From Paenibacillus popilliae ATCC 14706 (lineage in GTDB: Bacteria; Bacillota; Bacilli; Paenibacillales; Paenibacillaceae): a DNA stretch of 64,000 nt. The notes below the pieces were generated by a model. The model had not been told where the DNA came from and searched no databases. It was given only the letters and a program-made list of their open reading frames with translations. The stretch is taken from contig NZ_BALG01000186.1 of the NCBI RefSeq assembly GCF_000315235.1, forward strand, positions 20,731 through 84,730. Direction: 5' to 3'. The translations under genes and the position numbers were made by a program. Position 1 is the first letter of the stretch; every line of letters begins with the position of its first letter. Positions 26,619-34,738 of the stretch are shown in pieces.

Positions 26619-26840
26619 ATGAATCGTAAATACGTATGCAAAGGTGCTTTAATACCTATAAATTATCATAATGAAAAACCTAGCTGTTTAATTGAAATTA
26701 TTGAAAGTACCCGACGGGAACTTATTGAAACGGCGATCCAAAAAAGGTGTCTTACAGACGAGACTGTTGTAAGATTGAGTCAAAAGTTGGACACGTACCT
26801 ATTGGAATTTCAAAGAAGGAATTGTGACAATATAGGTTGA
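26619..26840 (+). CDS. Spo0E-like aspartyl-phosphate phosphatase
   Basis: The product is a 73-residue protein. Its C-terminal ~45 residues form the helical hairpin of the Spo0E family, with the signature region LSQKLDTYLLEFQ (canonical SQELD, here SQKLD). Family members dephosphorylate Spo0A~P and delay sporulation. The Glu-to-Lys change sits inside the core motif and could alter activity. The start has GATGAGGTG upstream. It lies just downstream of the quorum-sensing block, suggesting a link between the peptide signal and sporulation timing. That link is inferred. Confidence 0.8.
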   Translation: MNRKYVCKGALIPINYHNEKPSCLIEIIESTRRELIETAIQKRCLTDETVVRLSQKLDTYLLEFQRRNCDNIG

Positions 26841-27082
26841 ACTATTGATTCGCCAGAACCACATCTGATTCCATTCTACATAAAGTCGATCGATAGTGTT
26901 CATTGGCTCTTCCCTTTTTCGCTCAATGTAAGCGTTGTGGAACGACCCGGCAAGCTGATGCATACTATCCAGCAATTGCTGGCCATGTTAAGTTTATCGT
27001 CAGGACCGCCTGTGCAGTAAAGCATAAGAAATGAACAGGAGCAAATGCTACATTCATGAGGACACAGGAAAAAGGAGATACG

Positions 27083-28555
27083 ATGACAGAAAGTAGAGCA
27101 ATCACGGCAGGATGGAACTTCGATAATAGTTATGCCCGACTTCCACAGTTATTTTTTACGAGACAAAACCCCACTCCGGTGCTGTCGCCGAAGCTGATCC
27201 TATGTAATGAAAAGTTCGCGGCATCGCTTGGCCTGAACGTTCAGGCGCTGAAAAGCGATGAAGGGGCGGCGGTGTTCGCCGGCAACCGAATTCCCGCGAG
27301 TGCCACACCGCTTGCCCAGGCATATGCGGGGCATCAATTCGGACATTTTACGATGTTGGGAGACGGACGGGCGCTGCTGCTTGGCGAGCAGATTACGCCC
27401 ATGGAGGAAAGGTTGGACATTCAATTGAAGGGCTCGGGGAGAACGCCATACTCTCGCCGGGGTGATGGCCGCGCGGCGCTGGGGCCGATGCTGCGCGAAT
27501 ATATTATCAGCGAAGCCATGCATGGACTTGGCATTGGGACCACCCGGAGTTTGGCGGTAGTGATGACCGGCGAGCCGGTATACCGCGAGACCAAGCTGCC
27601 TGGCGCGGTGTTGACCCGCGTAGCTGCCAGTCATCTTCGCGTTGGCACGTTTGAGTATGCTTCCCAATGGGGCACAGTGGAAGATTTGAGAGCACTGGCT
27701 GATTATGCCTGGAAAAGACATTTCCCGGAAGTTGACGCGAACGAAAACCGGTATCTGGCCCTGCTGCGGGAAGTGGGCAAGCGGCAGGCTAAGCTGATTG
27801 CCCAATGGATGCTCGTGGGCTTCATTCACGGGGTGATGAACACCGATAATATGACCATTAGCGGCGAGACCATTGATTACGGGCCTTGCGCTTTCATGGA
27901 CACCTATGACCCAGCGATGGTGTTCAGTTCCATTGACGTTCAGGGCCGCTATGCCTATGGCAATCAGCCGTATATGGCCGCATGGAATCTCACGAGACTG
28001 GCTGAGGCCTTATTGCCGCTGCTGCATGACAATCAGGAGCAAGCTGTCGAACTGGCCGAGTATGAGATTGCGGCGTTCACCAGGTTGTATCAGCGCCATT
28101 GGCTTGCGGGAATGCGGGCGAAGCTGGGACTCTTTAACGAAGAGGCTGAAGATGAGACCCTGATTGAAGAGCTTCTTGAGCTGATGCAGAAGCATTCTGC
28201 CGACTATACGAATACGTTCCGGGCCTTAACTCTGGGTGGCACGGAGGAGACGGGCCCGTTCGGCACCGGTGAATATGCGCAGTGGCATAAGCGGTGGCAG
28301 GCGAGACAGGGCAGGCAGGTGGAGCCGCAAGCCTCCTCGCAACAGCTGATGCGGGCCAGCAATCCGGCGGTCATTCCGCGCAACCACCGGGTGGAAGAAG
28401 CGATCGAAGCAGCGGTGGAGCAGGGAGGCGACAGCGTGATGGAGCGGCTTCTGGCTGTGCTTGCGAACCCTTACACGTACTCCCGGGAACAAGATGAGTA
28501 CGCCACCTTGCCTGAGCCATCAGCGTGTCCGTACCGAACCTTTTGCGGTACCTGA
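27083..28555 (+). CDS. selO: SelO family protein adenylyltransferase (YdiU)
   Basis: The product is 490 residues and intact. It has the SelO pseudokinase landmarks [60 protein letters not shown] and the normal C-terminal ending CPYRTFCGT. SelO proteins transfer AMP from ATP to Ser/Thr/Tyr of target proteins and are linked to redox stress responses. ATG 27083 has AAAGGAG upstream; an ATG at 27056 is less favourable. No operon partner is evident, and the gene downstream is decayed. Confidence 0.95.
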   Translation: MTESRAITAGWNFDNSYARLPQLFFTRQNPTPVLSPKLILCNEKFAASLGLNVQALKSDEGAAVFAGNRIPASATPLAQAYAGHQFGHFTMLGDGRALLLGEQITPMEERLDIQLKGSGRTPYSRRGDGRAALGPMLREYIISEAMHGLGIGTTRSLAVVMTGEPVYRETKLPGAVLTRVAASHLRVGTFEYASQWGTVEDLRALADYAWKRHFPEVDANENRYLALLREVGKRQAKLIAQWMLVGFIHGVMNTDNMTISGETIDYGPCAFMDTYDPAMVFSSIDVQGRYAYGNQPYMAAWNLTRLAEALLPLLHDNQEQAVELAEYEIAAFTRLYQRHWLAGMRAKLGLFNEEAEDETLIEELLELMQKHSADYTNTFRALTLGGTEETGPFGTGEYAQWHKRWQARQGRQVEPQASSQQLMRASNPAVIPRNHRVEEAIEAAVEQGGDSVMERLLAVLANPYTYSREQDEYATLPEPSACPYRTFCGT

Positions 28556-28703
28556 ACGATTGTCGCAAGGATATATCGAGGAGGCAGTAGGGGAACGATT
28601 GTTCTTGGCGCGCCTTCCCGATGGTGAGCGGCAGAACAGGACAGGCATTTCCGATTTCAGCGATCTTGACTTCATGCTCTACTTGATTCGTCCTGCTCTT
28701 GGG

Positions 28704-29092
28704 CTACAGCTTCGTCAATATTTCTGGACCGTTGTCGGTAATCGCCACGGTGTGTTCATACTGGACGCAGATCGAGTGATCCGCCGTCCGGGCGGTCCAT
28801 CCGTCACTCTCGACATAGGCGTGATAGTCGCCAAAGGTCAGCATCGGTTCGATCGCGATGACCATGCCCTACTTCAATCTCGGACCCGTACCTGGGCGTC
28901 CAATATGGGGAATGGCCGGCTCTTCCCACAAATCCTGGCCGATGCCGTGCCCGGTGAATGTGCTGCTCGACCAGTCGATCAAGCGCAGTGGTTGGGATGC
29001 CTGGCTTAATCGCCTCGGCCAGCTTGGCATGGCATTCGGCCACAATGCGCCCAGCCTCTCTCATGATGCCGATTTCTTCACTCGATTTTAAT
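28704..29092 (-). pseudogene. Methionine aminopeptidase remnant with internal deletion
   Basis: The minus strand encodes the beginning of a type I methionine aminopeptidase ([23 protein letters not shown], shown in part). After about 45 residues it jumps, out of frame, to the late region: [21 protein letters not shown], then MVIAIEPMLTFGDY and HTVAITDNGPEILTKL with the proper stop. About 100 residues from the middle, including metal ligands, are missing, and a further frameshift lies near 28865. It is non-functional as read. Confidence 0.8.
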
Positions 29093-29123
29093 CTCCTCCT
29101 GATCTTCTATCCGCTTGCAATGA

Positions 29124-29450
29124 TTATCCCTTGAAGCCCAGCAGCTCCGCCCATGCTTCCGCGCAAGTTACGGCATCCTTATCGTCACTTGCCGCGTCTT
29201 CCTCATCGGTCGTTTCCCTCCAGCATAATGGTCCCTTTCAGATGGTTTTCCTTCGATACATCGTTCTTCACCACGCTGAAGGCGGCCTCTTTATGCTCGC
29301 AGTAATTAGAGATCAACATCGGCGCCGTTGCCTGATCCGAATCGGTATCCGGCTGATCCAGCCATACCGGAAGCGTCCGAAATTGTCCATCTGTTGCACG
29401 ATCTTGCTGCGAGCCGTATGAGGGTCTTCATCCCGTACAACGATTTGACA
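29124..29450 (-). pseudogene. Decayed gene of unknown family
   Basis: Protein-like stretches appear in alternating frames on the minus strand: KIVQQMDNFGRFRYGW, APMLISNYCEHKEAAFSVV, NHLKGTIMLEGN and, after a frameshift, an acidic tail ending AEAWAELLGFKG before a stop. At least two frameshifts are needed to join them. I do not recognise the family. It may be another member of this window's set of degraded genes. Confidence 0.4.
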
Positions 29451-29539
29451 AAAATAGAAACGTTGGTGGTATTATAAAGGAAAAAGCTACTAATGTGAGG
29501 CCATCCATATCACCACTTTACAGAATGGAGCGGATCATT

Positions 29540-29992
29540 ATGCATTATCGAATTATGTATCCGACAAGGACGAAGGAAGTGCTTGTGGCAACCTTCCTGT
29601 TCAGTACCGCTATGCTGCATGTCGCGCTGATGTCCAAACAGACCGTTCCTATGCTGTTCTTCCTGCAAATGGCTGTCTTGGCGGTGCTCATTGGATCGCT
29701 ATGTGTGGAAGTATGCGTGCGAATGAAGAAGCGAACGGCAGACATCCGAGCGGAATCGGATTTCATCACAATGCAGGGGAAGTCCATCGCGGCGGATGAA
29801 GTGGAAGAGATCGTGGTGAAGGGGTATCGCCAAGCCGCTGTAGGCATCCGGCTGAAGGGGAAGACCTCCATACCGGGCTATTGCTGCTTCCGGTTCCAGG
29901 GAGAGGAGAACGGCGGCATGGTTGAACTGGCCCGTTGGGCCGAACAGCATGGCATCCCGATGAAGCAGGGCTATTTCATGACTTGGCTGTAG
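29540..29992 (+). CDS. Small membrane protein of unknown function, two helices plus PH-like tail
   Basis: The product is 150 residues. Two adjacent hydrophobic helices (VLVATFLFSTAMLHVALM and the following LFFLQMAVLAVLIGSLCVE) precede a soluble ~80-residue beta-rich tail (FITMQGKSIAADEVEEIVVK) with the look of a bacterial PH-type domain. An open frame extends to 29495, but ATG 29540 has GGAGCGG upstream. The neighbours are pseudogenes, so context gives no functional clue. Confidence 0.6.
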   Translation: MHYRIMYPTRTKEVLVATFLFSTAMLHVALMSKQTVPMLFFLQMAVLAVLIGSLCVEVCVRMKKRTADIRAESDFITMQGKSIAADEVEEIVVKGYRQAAVGIRLKGKTSIPGYCCFRFQGEENGGMVELARWAEQHGIPMKQGYFMTWL

Positions 29993-30229
29993 TTGCTTCT
30001 ATATATTTTGTCAGCCCTTATTTTATTCATATGATGAGCATCGTAGCACTGAGCACTACTTCAGTCCGTCATGCTGAACGAACCCGCTAGCTGATCCGGG
30101 CTTTACGGTTTCGACTGTCGGTCTGATCGATTTCATCGGACTCGTGCCACATATCGCCAGGACGTTGAATCGCGAATTGGGGCTTACGATCATCATCGGC
30201 AGTAACGAAGTGATGCTGCCCGTTTTTCA
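29993..30229 (+). other. Non-genic gap with a short coding-like relic
   Basis: Within the gap, frame +1 from about 30098 reads GFTVSTVGLIDFIGLV then LNRELGLTIIIGSNEVMLPVF without a start. It looks like a fragment of a former gene of unknown identity that ends against the DUF1450 gene on the other strand. Confidence 0.3.
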
Positions 30230-30502
30230 TTATTCATCGTACATCGCTTCCTCCGCATATTCATCCAGCTCTGCCGTTACTTTCTCCTTCACACGGTTAA
30301 CGCATTCGTTGAGGGAGCGGGCCGTGACGCGCTTCCCATTGACGAGCGCATAAGGCTGGCGGGCACACAGGCCGCACAGCGACAGACATTCCATGCGCAG
30401 GACAGCGATATCCGGAATCTCCGCCTCGAACTCCTCTAGAGCGGCGGAATTGATGCCGTTATTAGTGCAGATTTCCACGATGACGAAGCCCAGATTATTC
30501 AT
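30230..30502 (-). CDS. DUF1450 family protein (YuzB-like)
   Basis: A 90-residue protein with the DUF1450 pattern: an N-terminal VEICTNN, a central MECLSLCGLCARQPYALVNG containing the CxxC-type cysteines, and an amphipathic C-terminal helix. ATG 30502 is preceded by GGGGGG at good distance; upstream ATGs are unlikely. The family is small, cytosolic and of unsettled function; the cysteines suggest metal or cluster binding, similar to thioredoxin-like ferredoxins. Confidence 0.8.
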   Translation of the reverse strand: MNNLGFVIVEICTNNGINSAALEEFEAEIPDIAVLRMECLSLCGLCARQPYALVNGKRVTARSLNECVNRVKEKVTAELDEYAEEAMYDE

Positions 30503-30679
30503 TGTATCCCCCCTTGATCGCGCTCCAGCGTATTCAGGTGCCGCCGCACAGGCTTCCGCGTCGGGAATCGCGTAATTCCATTGCATGATGCAGCTTGCCA
30601 ATGCTTGTCAACAGCAATAGGCTTATTCTAACGAACGATACATACTTAGTCAACATAGAAGCTTATAATGTATTTTCAT

Positions 30680-30841
30680 ATGAAGGATTATCAGGTTCAG
30701 TTCTGCGATGGGAGAGATCCGTCGGCTTATACAGGGGAGACCAAGACCGTCATCGATATCGTGTCTTCCGCGGGCTGCTATATTATCGGGACGCCGATTT
30801 TCCAGTCCTTGAATTGCTTGGCACCGGATTGGGTATGCTAG
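30680..30841 (+). pseudogene. NADPH-dependent FMN reductase remnant
   Basis: A 53-codon frame reads TVIDIVSSAGCYIIGTPIFQ, the loop region of flavodoxin-like NADPH:FMN reductases, then stops at 30841. The N-terminal phosphate-binding loop and the C-terminal half are missing. It abuts a bacillithiol-deacetylase fragment, so two unrelated genes appear to have been joined by deletion. Confidence 0.6.
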
Positions 30842-30842
30842 A

Positions 30843-31077
30843 CTCAGCTGCTTTGACAAAATCTTTCGCAACAAATATGGCATTCGCAAGGGAGAGCTGG
30901 AGGAAGCATGCCGCCGCATCGGCATTCGCGACCTGCGGATGTGGGGATACCATGACAAAACGATAGAATTCGAAGACGACGTGAAGCTCGCGGACCGGAT
31001 TGAAGCCTTATTGGCGGAATTGGAGCCCGAATGTGTCTATACCTTCTATCCCGGGTACAGCGTTCATCCGGATTAAA
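30843..31077 (+). pseudogene. BshB2-like (LmbE family) deacetylase fragment
   Basis: In frame from about 30850 the sequence reads ACRRIGIRDLRMWGYHDKTIE and then ALLAELEPECVYTFYPGYSV followed by HPD and a stop. This resembles the central part of BshB2 (YojG) bacillithiol-biosynthesis deacetylases. The PHPDDE zinc motif at the start and the C-terminal third are absent, so the gene is a relic. Confidence 0.6.
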
Positions 31078-31120
31078 ACGATGCAGTAAGACTTCTATGC
31101 GCAGAACTGCGGGTCGTGCG

Positions 31121-31504
31121 TTAGCGGGAGAATTCATTCCCCGTTCGGCCCTGATAGTGATGTACGTGAGGTGTGCTTCCATTCATTGTCGTGACCCCTT
31201 CGAACATATGAATATGCCCGCCGCCAGGCAGGGGAATGGCCGGACCCGTCGTGCCCCTGAGTCGATGCGAATGTCCGGCTTCGAATGAGGTCGCCGCATG
31301 ATATTGATGCGTATGTTGAACACCGCTCGGGGCTGGCTCCGTCGTTCCGGCGTATTCATGCCGATGACCGACATCCACGGACGTGACGCCGGAAAATTCA
31401 TGAACATGCACGGGTCTCCCATTCCATGAAGTGATATATAACTTATGGGAATGTACGTTCCCTTCTTCGCTATGATGTACAAAGCCGGTAATCGGAATCT
31501 CCAT
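31121..31504 (-). CDS. YmaF-like histidine-rich protein
   Basis: A 127-residue protein with repeating His-rich units: VHVHEFSGVTSVDVGHRHEY, QHTHQYHAATSFEAGHSHRL, GHIHMFEGVTT and PHVHHYQG. This is the YmaF family pattern (HxHxY/F-x-G-x-T ... GHxH). The function is unknown; clustered histidines imply metal binding. ATG 31504 follows GAAGGAG. It is the second ORF downstream of the M-box Mg2+ riboswitch at 31832-31955 on the same strand, an unusual pairing. Confidence 0.82.
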   Translation of the reverse strand: MEIPITGFVHHSEEGNVHSHKLYITSWNGRPVHVHEFSGVTSVDVGHRHEYAGTTEPAPSGVQHTHQYHAATSFEAGHSHRLRGTTGPAIPLPGGGHIHMFEGVTTMNGSTPHVHHYQGRTGNEFSR

Positions 31505-31617
31505 GGTTGCAATCTCCTTCCATCGATGTTTATCCACATCGTATGTTCGGGGCCGTTCGATGTTTACAGCGTAAGCAAAGTTTTGGCTTTGAGACAAGTA
31601 CCGTCCTGTGCTCAACC

Positions 31618-31695
31618 TCAAACAAGCAGACGGCTCTTCCTCCGTACAGAATGTTGGCGCCTATGCGGCTGATGGCTACTCGACCCACGGTCCAT
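31618..31695 (-). CDS. 25-residue basic ORF directly after the M-box terminator
   Basis: The ORF starts at ATG 31695 with an excellent AAAGGAGGGG upstream and encodes a 25-residue, Arg/His/Ser-rich peptide (MDRGSSSHQPHRRQHSVRRK...). It begins ~30 bases after the M-box terminator. It may be a leader peptide for the YmaF-like gene, or the stump of the Mg2+ transporter gene that normally follows an M-box. Nothing homologous is recognised. Confidence 0.4.
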   Translation of the reverse strand: MDRGSSSHQPHRRQHSVRRKSRLLV

Positions 31696-31726
31696 GGACA
31701 AATCCCCTCCTTTTTTTACAGATAAT

Positions 31727-31756
31727 AAAAAACCCTCCAGAAAAGCTAGAGGGTTA
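31727..31756 (-). terminator. Intrinsic terminator of the M-box expression platform
   Basis: On the minus strand AACCCTC(T)AG pairs with CTGGAGGGTT and is followed by TTTTTT. It is positioned as the OFF-state terminator of the riboswitch. Confidence 0.85.
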
Positions 31757-31831
31757 AATACGCGCAGAAATACAGATTGCAGCGTCTTGGTTCCCCCTAG
31801 TCTAGTTTTAGCACTATACAACGTAAAGAGC

Positions 31832-31955
31832 GTCCGCTCTTAGCCACCTTAAGAAAAGCCTTAATCCGGCAGTTCCTGTTCTACCCATTGGCATCTTTCG
31901 ATATTTCTGGGCAGTGGCCTATGTTCGTATAGGAGCCTCACCTAACGAGGATTTT
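31832..31955 (-). promoter_or_regulatory. M-box (ykoK) Mg2+ riboswitch
   Basis: The minus strand contains the M-box core in order: CGTTAGGTGAGGCTCCTATA, AGGCCACTGCCCAGAAA, CGAAAGATGCCAATGGGT, AACAGG, and CCGGATTAAGGCTTTTCTTA ending in GGTGGCTAA. These are the strongly conserved segments of the ykoK leader. Mg2+ binding favours the downstream terminator. Normally the controlled gene is mgtE, corA or a Mg2+ P-type ATPase; none is present here. Confidence 0.95.
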
Positions 31956-31972
31956 ATAAAATTTACTTTGTT

Positions 31973-32002
31973 ATCATATGACTTGCTTTATCCGTTTGTC
32001 AA
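31973..32002 (-). promoter_or_regulatory. Promoter of the M-box transcript
   Basis: Minus strand -35 TTGACA (32002-31997), an 18-bp spacer and -10 TATGAT (31978-31973), ~20 bases before the aptamer. Confidence 0.7.
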
Positions 32003-32029
32003 TGATAAGGAGTGAAATGGAAATCATTA

Positions 32030-32269
32030 TTATTTTCTTGCTCTTCTGCGCTTTCTTGTGCCGGAGCAAAATACATCCTTCTCTTTCACCGTACATACAT
32101 GCTTTAATACCGGCACGCAGAAATGTTGATTAATGATTTCGATAGGGTGTATGACATCGACTTTTTGCGGATGATACGTTTTGTTGAAGACATATTGCGG
32201 CGGATCGAAAATCGCTTTACTCGGGCAGCAAAACTCTTCACCGGCATATTTTTTGTATTCATGAGTCAT
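32030..32269 (-). CDS. CotD-like spore coat protein
   Basis: A 79-residue protein rich in His, Cys, Pro and aromatic residues: FCCPSKAIFDPPQYVFNKTYHPQ (shown in part), VIHPIEIINQHFCVPVLKH and a basic tail TRKRRRARK. This matches the inner-coat CotD family style. ATG 32269 follows AGGAGAGGAG; the open frame upstream to 32344 is probably not translated. It is expected to be expressed late in the mother cell. Confidence 0.72.
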   Translation of the reverse strand: MTHEYKKYAGEEFCCPSKAIFDPPQYVFNKTYHPQKVDVIHPIEIINQHFCVPVLKHVCTVKEKDVFCSGTRKRRRARK

Positions 32270-32386
32270 GAATTCCAGCTCCTCTCCTATTACTGTCGAA
32301 TCTATTGGCATCATATGCAAGGTTATTTGACCTTGATTGGACATTCTTTCCGCATACAGTCACCTATTTATTAGTGTGGAAGGGGA

Positions 32387-32515
32387 GGGACATTCGCAGG
32401 CAAACGGGACGCGCTCTGGGATTGTCTTGCCGGACATATCGAGCTGCCGCTTACGATCACCTGGCTCGATTATGAGGCAAGTGAGAAAAGATTGGGAGAA
32501 TACAGGTATATTATC
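32387..32515 (+). pseudogene. Barstar-like gene fragment
   Basis: The frame reads RDALWDCLAGHIELPLTITW and DYEASEKRLGEYRYIIL, the ribonuclease-inhibitor barstar core (WDALWDxLxG...LPxxIxW). The N-terminal strand and first helix are gone, there is no start, and the tail runs into unrelated sequence. It is a relic of a barstar family gene. Confidence 0.6.
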
Positions 32516-32583
32516 CTGTGTCTGTCGGGAATAATCATCACGTCGGCCACATATGGTTCTAGTGAGGCGGAGGTGGTTAACGG

Positions 32584-33762
32584 GTGCAACACAATCCGAA
32601 GCAAGCGCAGCCGGAGTGCATCCCGCATCCGATTCGGAAAAGCGACGGCGCCGGTGCAACCGATTATGGCCCGCGCGACGTGATGCGTGATCGGGAGAAC
32701 CCGGATATGTTCGTGCCGCCGGTTACGGATGAGGGGCTGGTGCCGAACTTGAAGTTCTCGTTCTCCGACGCGCATATGCAACTGAGTCAGGGAGGATGGT
32801 CCCGCGAGATTACGGTACGGGAGCTGCCAGTCGCGAAGACGCTGGCCGGCGTGAACATGCGTCTTACGCCGGGAGGGGTAAGAGAGCTCCATTGGCATCA
32901 GCAGGCCGAATGGGCCTTCATGATATTGGGCCGGGCGAGGATTACGGCGGTCGATCAGAATGGCTGCCATTTTATTGCCGATGTCGGTCCGGGCGATTTG
33001 TGGTATTTCCCCCCGGGCATTCCTCATTCGATTCAGGGGCTAGAGGAAGGCTGCGAGTTCCTGCTTGTCTTCGATGACGGCAATTTCTCCGATATGAACA
33101 CCCTGTCGATCTCCGATTGGTTCGCGCATACCCCGAAGGAAGTGCTGTCGGCCAATTTCGGCGTGCCGGTCAGCGCATTTCAGCAGGTGCCGACTGAGCA
33201 ACTATATATTTTCCAGGATGAGGTTCCGGTTCCGATCGCGAAGTCGCAGGTGCCGGACCCGAACGGTACCGTCGAACAGAGCTTCGTGTACCATCTGCTC
33301 GCCCAGCCTCCGCTGACGACGCCGGGAGGCTCCGTCCGAATCGTCGATTCTTCCAATTTTCCCGTATCTGTGACGGTGGCCGCCGCCCTGGTGGAGATTA
33401 AGCCCGATGCGATAAGGGAACTCCACTGGCATCCGAATAATGATGAATGGCAGTACTATCTTAGCGGTCAAGGGCGAATGACGGTCTTCGCCGGCAACGG
33501 CACCGCACGGACGTTCAATTACAGGGCGGGCGACGTCGGATACGTTCCGTTCGCATTCGGCCACTACATCCAGAACACGGGCACGGACAGCTTATGGTTC
33601 CTGGAAATGTTCAAGAGCAACCGCTTCGCCGACGTGTCTCTCAACCAATGGATGGCACTGACTCCGCATGATCTGGTGAGAGACAATGTCTATGGTTCGC
33701 CGGAGCTGATGAGGGCTCTCCGCAAGACGAAATGGCCAGTCGTCAAGTATCCGAGTCTTTGA
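32584..33762 (+). CDS. Oxalate decarboxylase family bicupin
   Basis: The product is 392 residues with two cupin domains. Mn ligand motifs are [10 protein letters not shown] with PHS in domain 1, and [11 protein letters not shown] with FGHYIQNTG in domain 2, as in OxdC/OxdD, which convert oxalate to formate and CO2. The start is GTG with GGAGGTGG upstream, and no signal peptide is seen. The flexible lid that is SENST in Bacillus OxdC reads SDMNT here, so the catalytic Glu is Asp and two neighbours differ. This lid controls decarboxylase versus oxidase activity, so the actual reaction is uncertain. A good terminator follows at 33871. Some OxdD homologues are spore proteins. Confidence 0.88.
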   Translation: MQHNPKQAQPECIPHPIRKSDGAGATDYGPRDVMRDRENPDMFVPPVTDEGLVPNLKFSFSDAHMQLSQGGWSREITVRELPVAKTLAGVNMRLTPGGVRELHWHQQAEWAFMILGRARITAVDQNGCHFIADVGPGDLWYFPPGIPHSIQGLEEGCEFLLVFDDGNFSDMNTLSISDWFAHTPKEVLSANFGVPVSAFQQVPTEQLYIFQDEVPVPIAKSQVPDPNGTVEQSFVYHLLAQPPLTTPGGSVRIVDSSNFPVSVTVAAALVEIKPDAIRELHWHPNNDEWQYYLSGQGRMTVFAGNGTARTFNYRAGDVGYVPFAFGHYIQNTGTDSLWFLEMFKSNRFADVSLNQWMALTPHDLVRDNVYGSPELMRALRKTKWPVVKYPSL

Positions 33763-33870
33763 CTTTGGCAGGGCTTATGCGTTGTGCGGACCCGTTCCTC
33801 GGCCAGCGTAGATTGCGAAGGCTTTTGACCCGCTTCGCACCGATGCGGCGCAGAGCGGCGGTTACATGGA

Positions 33871-33911
33871 ATAACAGCCAGACTTGCAAACAACTGGCTG
33901 TTATTTATTTT
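33871..33911 (+). terminator. Terminator of the oxalate decarboxylase gene
   Basis: ATAACAGCCAG pairs with CTGGCTGTTAT around a 12-base loop, followed by TTATTTTTATT. Confidence 0.85.
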
Positions 33912-33913
33912 TA

Positions 33914-34087
33914 TTATCCGCTGCGAAGTTTTTTGTGAAGCTGATGAAAGGGGAGGTTTCTTCTTCTGCCCATACGCATGCGCTGCTGTGTCAATCCGAC
34001 GGCTGCCGCGCCGACGCCAATCGCTAATAAAGACCAAATCGTTTTCCGATGATTCCAATTTTTTAGAAATCCAAACATCCCGTTCAT
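33914..34087 (-). CDS. Small membrane-associated protein (DUF3918-like)
   Basis: A 57-residue protein: a polar N-terminus (MNGMFGFLKNWNHRK), one hydrophobic segment SLLAIGVGAAAVGLTQQ and an arginine-rich tail (RMRMGRRR). The shape and the GVGAAA core resemble the small DUF3918/YrzO-type proteins of spore formers. ATG 34087 has AGGGGGTG upstream. It is convergent with the oxalate decarboxylase gene. Function is unknown. Confidence 0.55.
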   Translation of the reverse strand: MNGMFGFLKNWNHRKTIWSLLAIGVGAAAVGLTQQRMRMGRRRNLPFHQLHKKLRSG

Positions 34088-34260
34088 GCCGATTCACCCC
34101 CTTAACGGAACTCGAATAATGGCATTCGTACACCGTTTTTATTGTGCGCCGGCATTGGCGGTCCCATACAAGGAATCCTTTCCGGCTGCAGCGGCTTATG
34201 CAATCAACGAGTTAGGCCAAGGTTCGTTGTCAACATTTTGGTTTTTCGGGGAACGCATGG

Positions 34261-34290
34261 AAAAAGCCGTAGATATCATCTAACGGCTTT
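34261..34290 (-). terminator. Terminator after the Sm-like gene
   Basis: Minus strand AAAGCCGTTAGATG...ACGGCTTTTT forms a stem with a U run, just downstream of the gene ending at 34322. Confidence 0.7.
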
Positions 34291-34321
34291 GGTTGCATGG
34301 GGACGGCTTTGCAAGCGGGTT

Positions 34322-34618
34322 TTAGATGAAGAAGGGGAGAAGAAAAATATCCTGGAAGCTGAAAAAAGGAATTCGGTGTTGAAAGAAGCGCCGTCTCGGG
34401 AAGAAGCCCGGGAAGAAGCCGAATTGTCTGTAGTAGGAAGGCTGCGCCGGCATACCGCTCATTTCGGTCATCATCTGTTCAGTTGGAATCGCCAGGGTGA
34501 CGCCTTCCGGATCGACATGAGCAATGAAGCCGTCGTGAACGTGACCATCCTTCGTGCGGATTCCGACATACTTGTTCATACAGCACCAGCTGAGCTGGTG
34601 AAAATCATCTGGACTCAT
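34322..34618 (-). CDS. Small Sm-fold-like protein with aromatic tail
   Basis: A 98-residue protein. The first ~45 residues (KYVGIRTKDGHVHDGFIAHVD, GVTLAIP) look like an Sm/SH3-type beta-barrel similar to the other small proteins at 37670 and 37881. The tail is rich in Phe, Tyr and Arg (RQFGFFPGFFPRRRFF). ATG 34618 is preceded by ACAGGAGGT. Given the glycan cluster upstream on the same strand and its composition, a spore-coat or exosporium role is possible but unproven. Confidence 0.6.
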   Translation of the reverse strand: MSPDDFHQLSWCCMNKYVGIRTKDGHVHDGFIAHVDPEGVTLAIPTEQMMTEMSGMPAQPSYYRQFGFFPGFFPRRRFFQHRIPFFSFQDIFLLPFFI

Positions 34619-34738
34619 TGGTGACCTCCTGTTCGCATGTTTCATCACACCATTAGTCTATCCGCTCCTCCCTATTTCGCTCACGGCATTTGCCCAGGGA
34701 TACCTAATATCGCGATGAGTAGTAGTAGATAACGACTA

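Noticed and set aside
26841..27082. Possible minus-strand gene between the Spo0E-like gene and selO
   Set aside because: A short frame around 26880-26990 reads plausibly, but it has no start or ribosome binding site and stops upstream; evidence is too thin to call.
32030..32374. Longer CotD-like ORF and the opposite-strand 83-codon frame
   Set aside because: AGGAGAGGAG positions the start at 32269; the + strand frame is antisense and lacks features.
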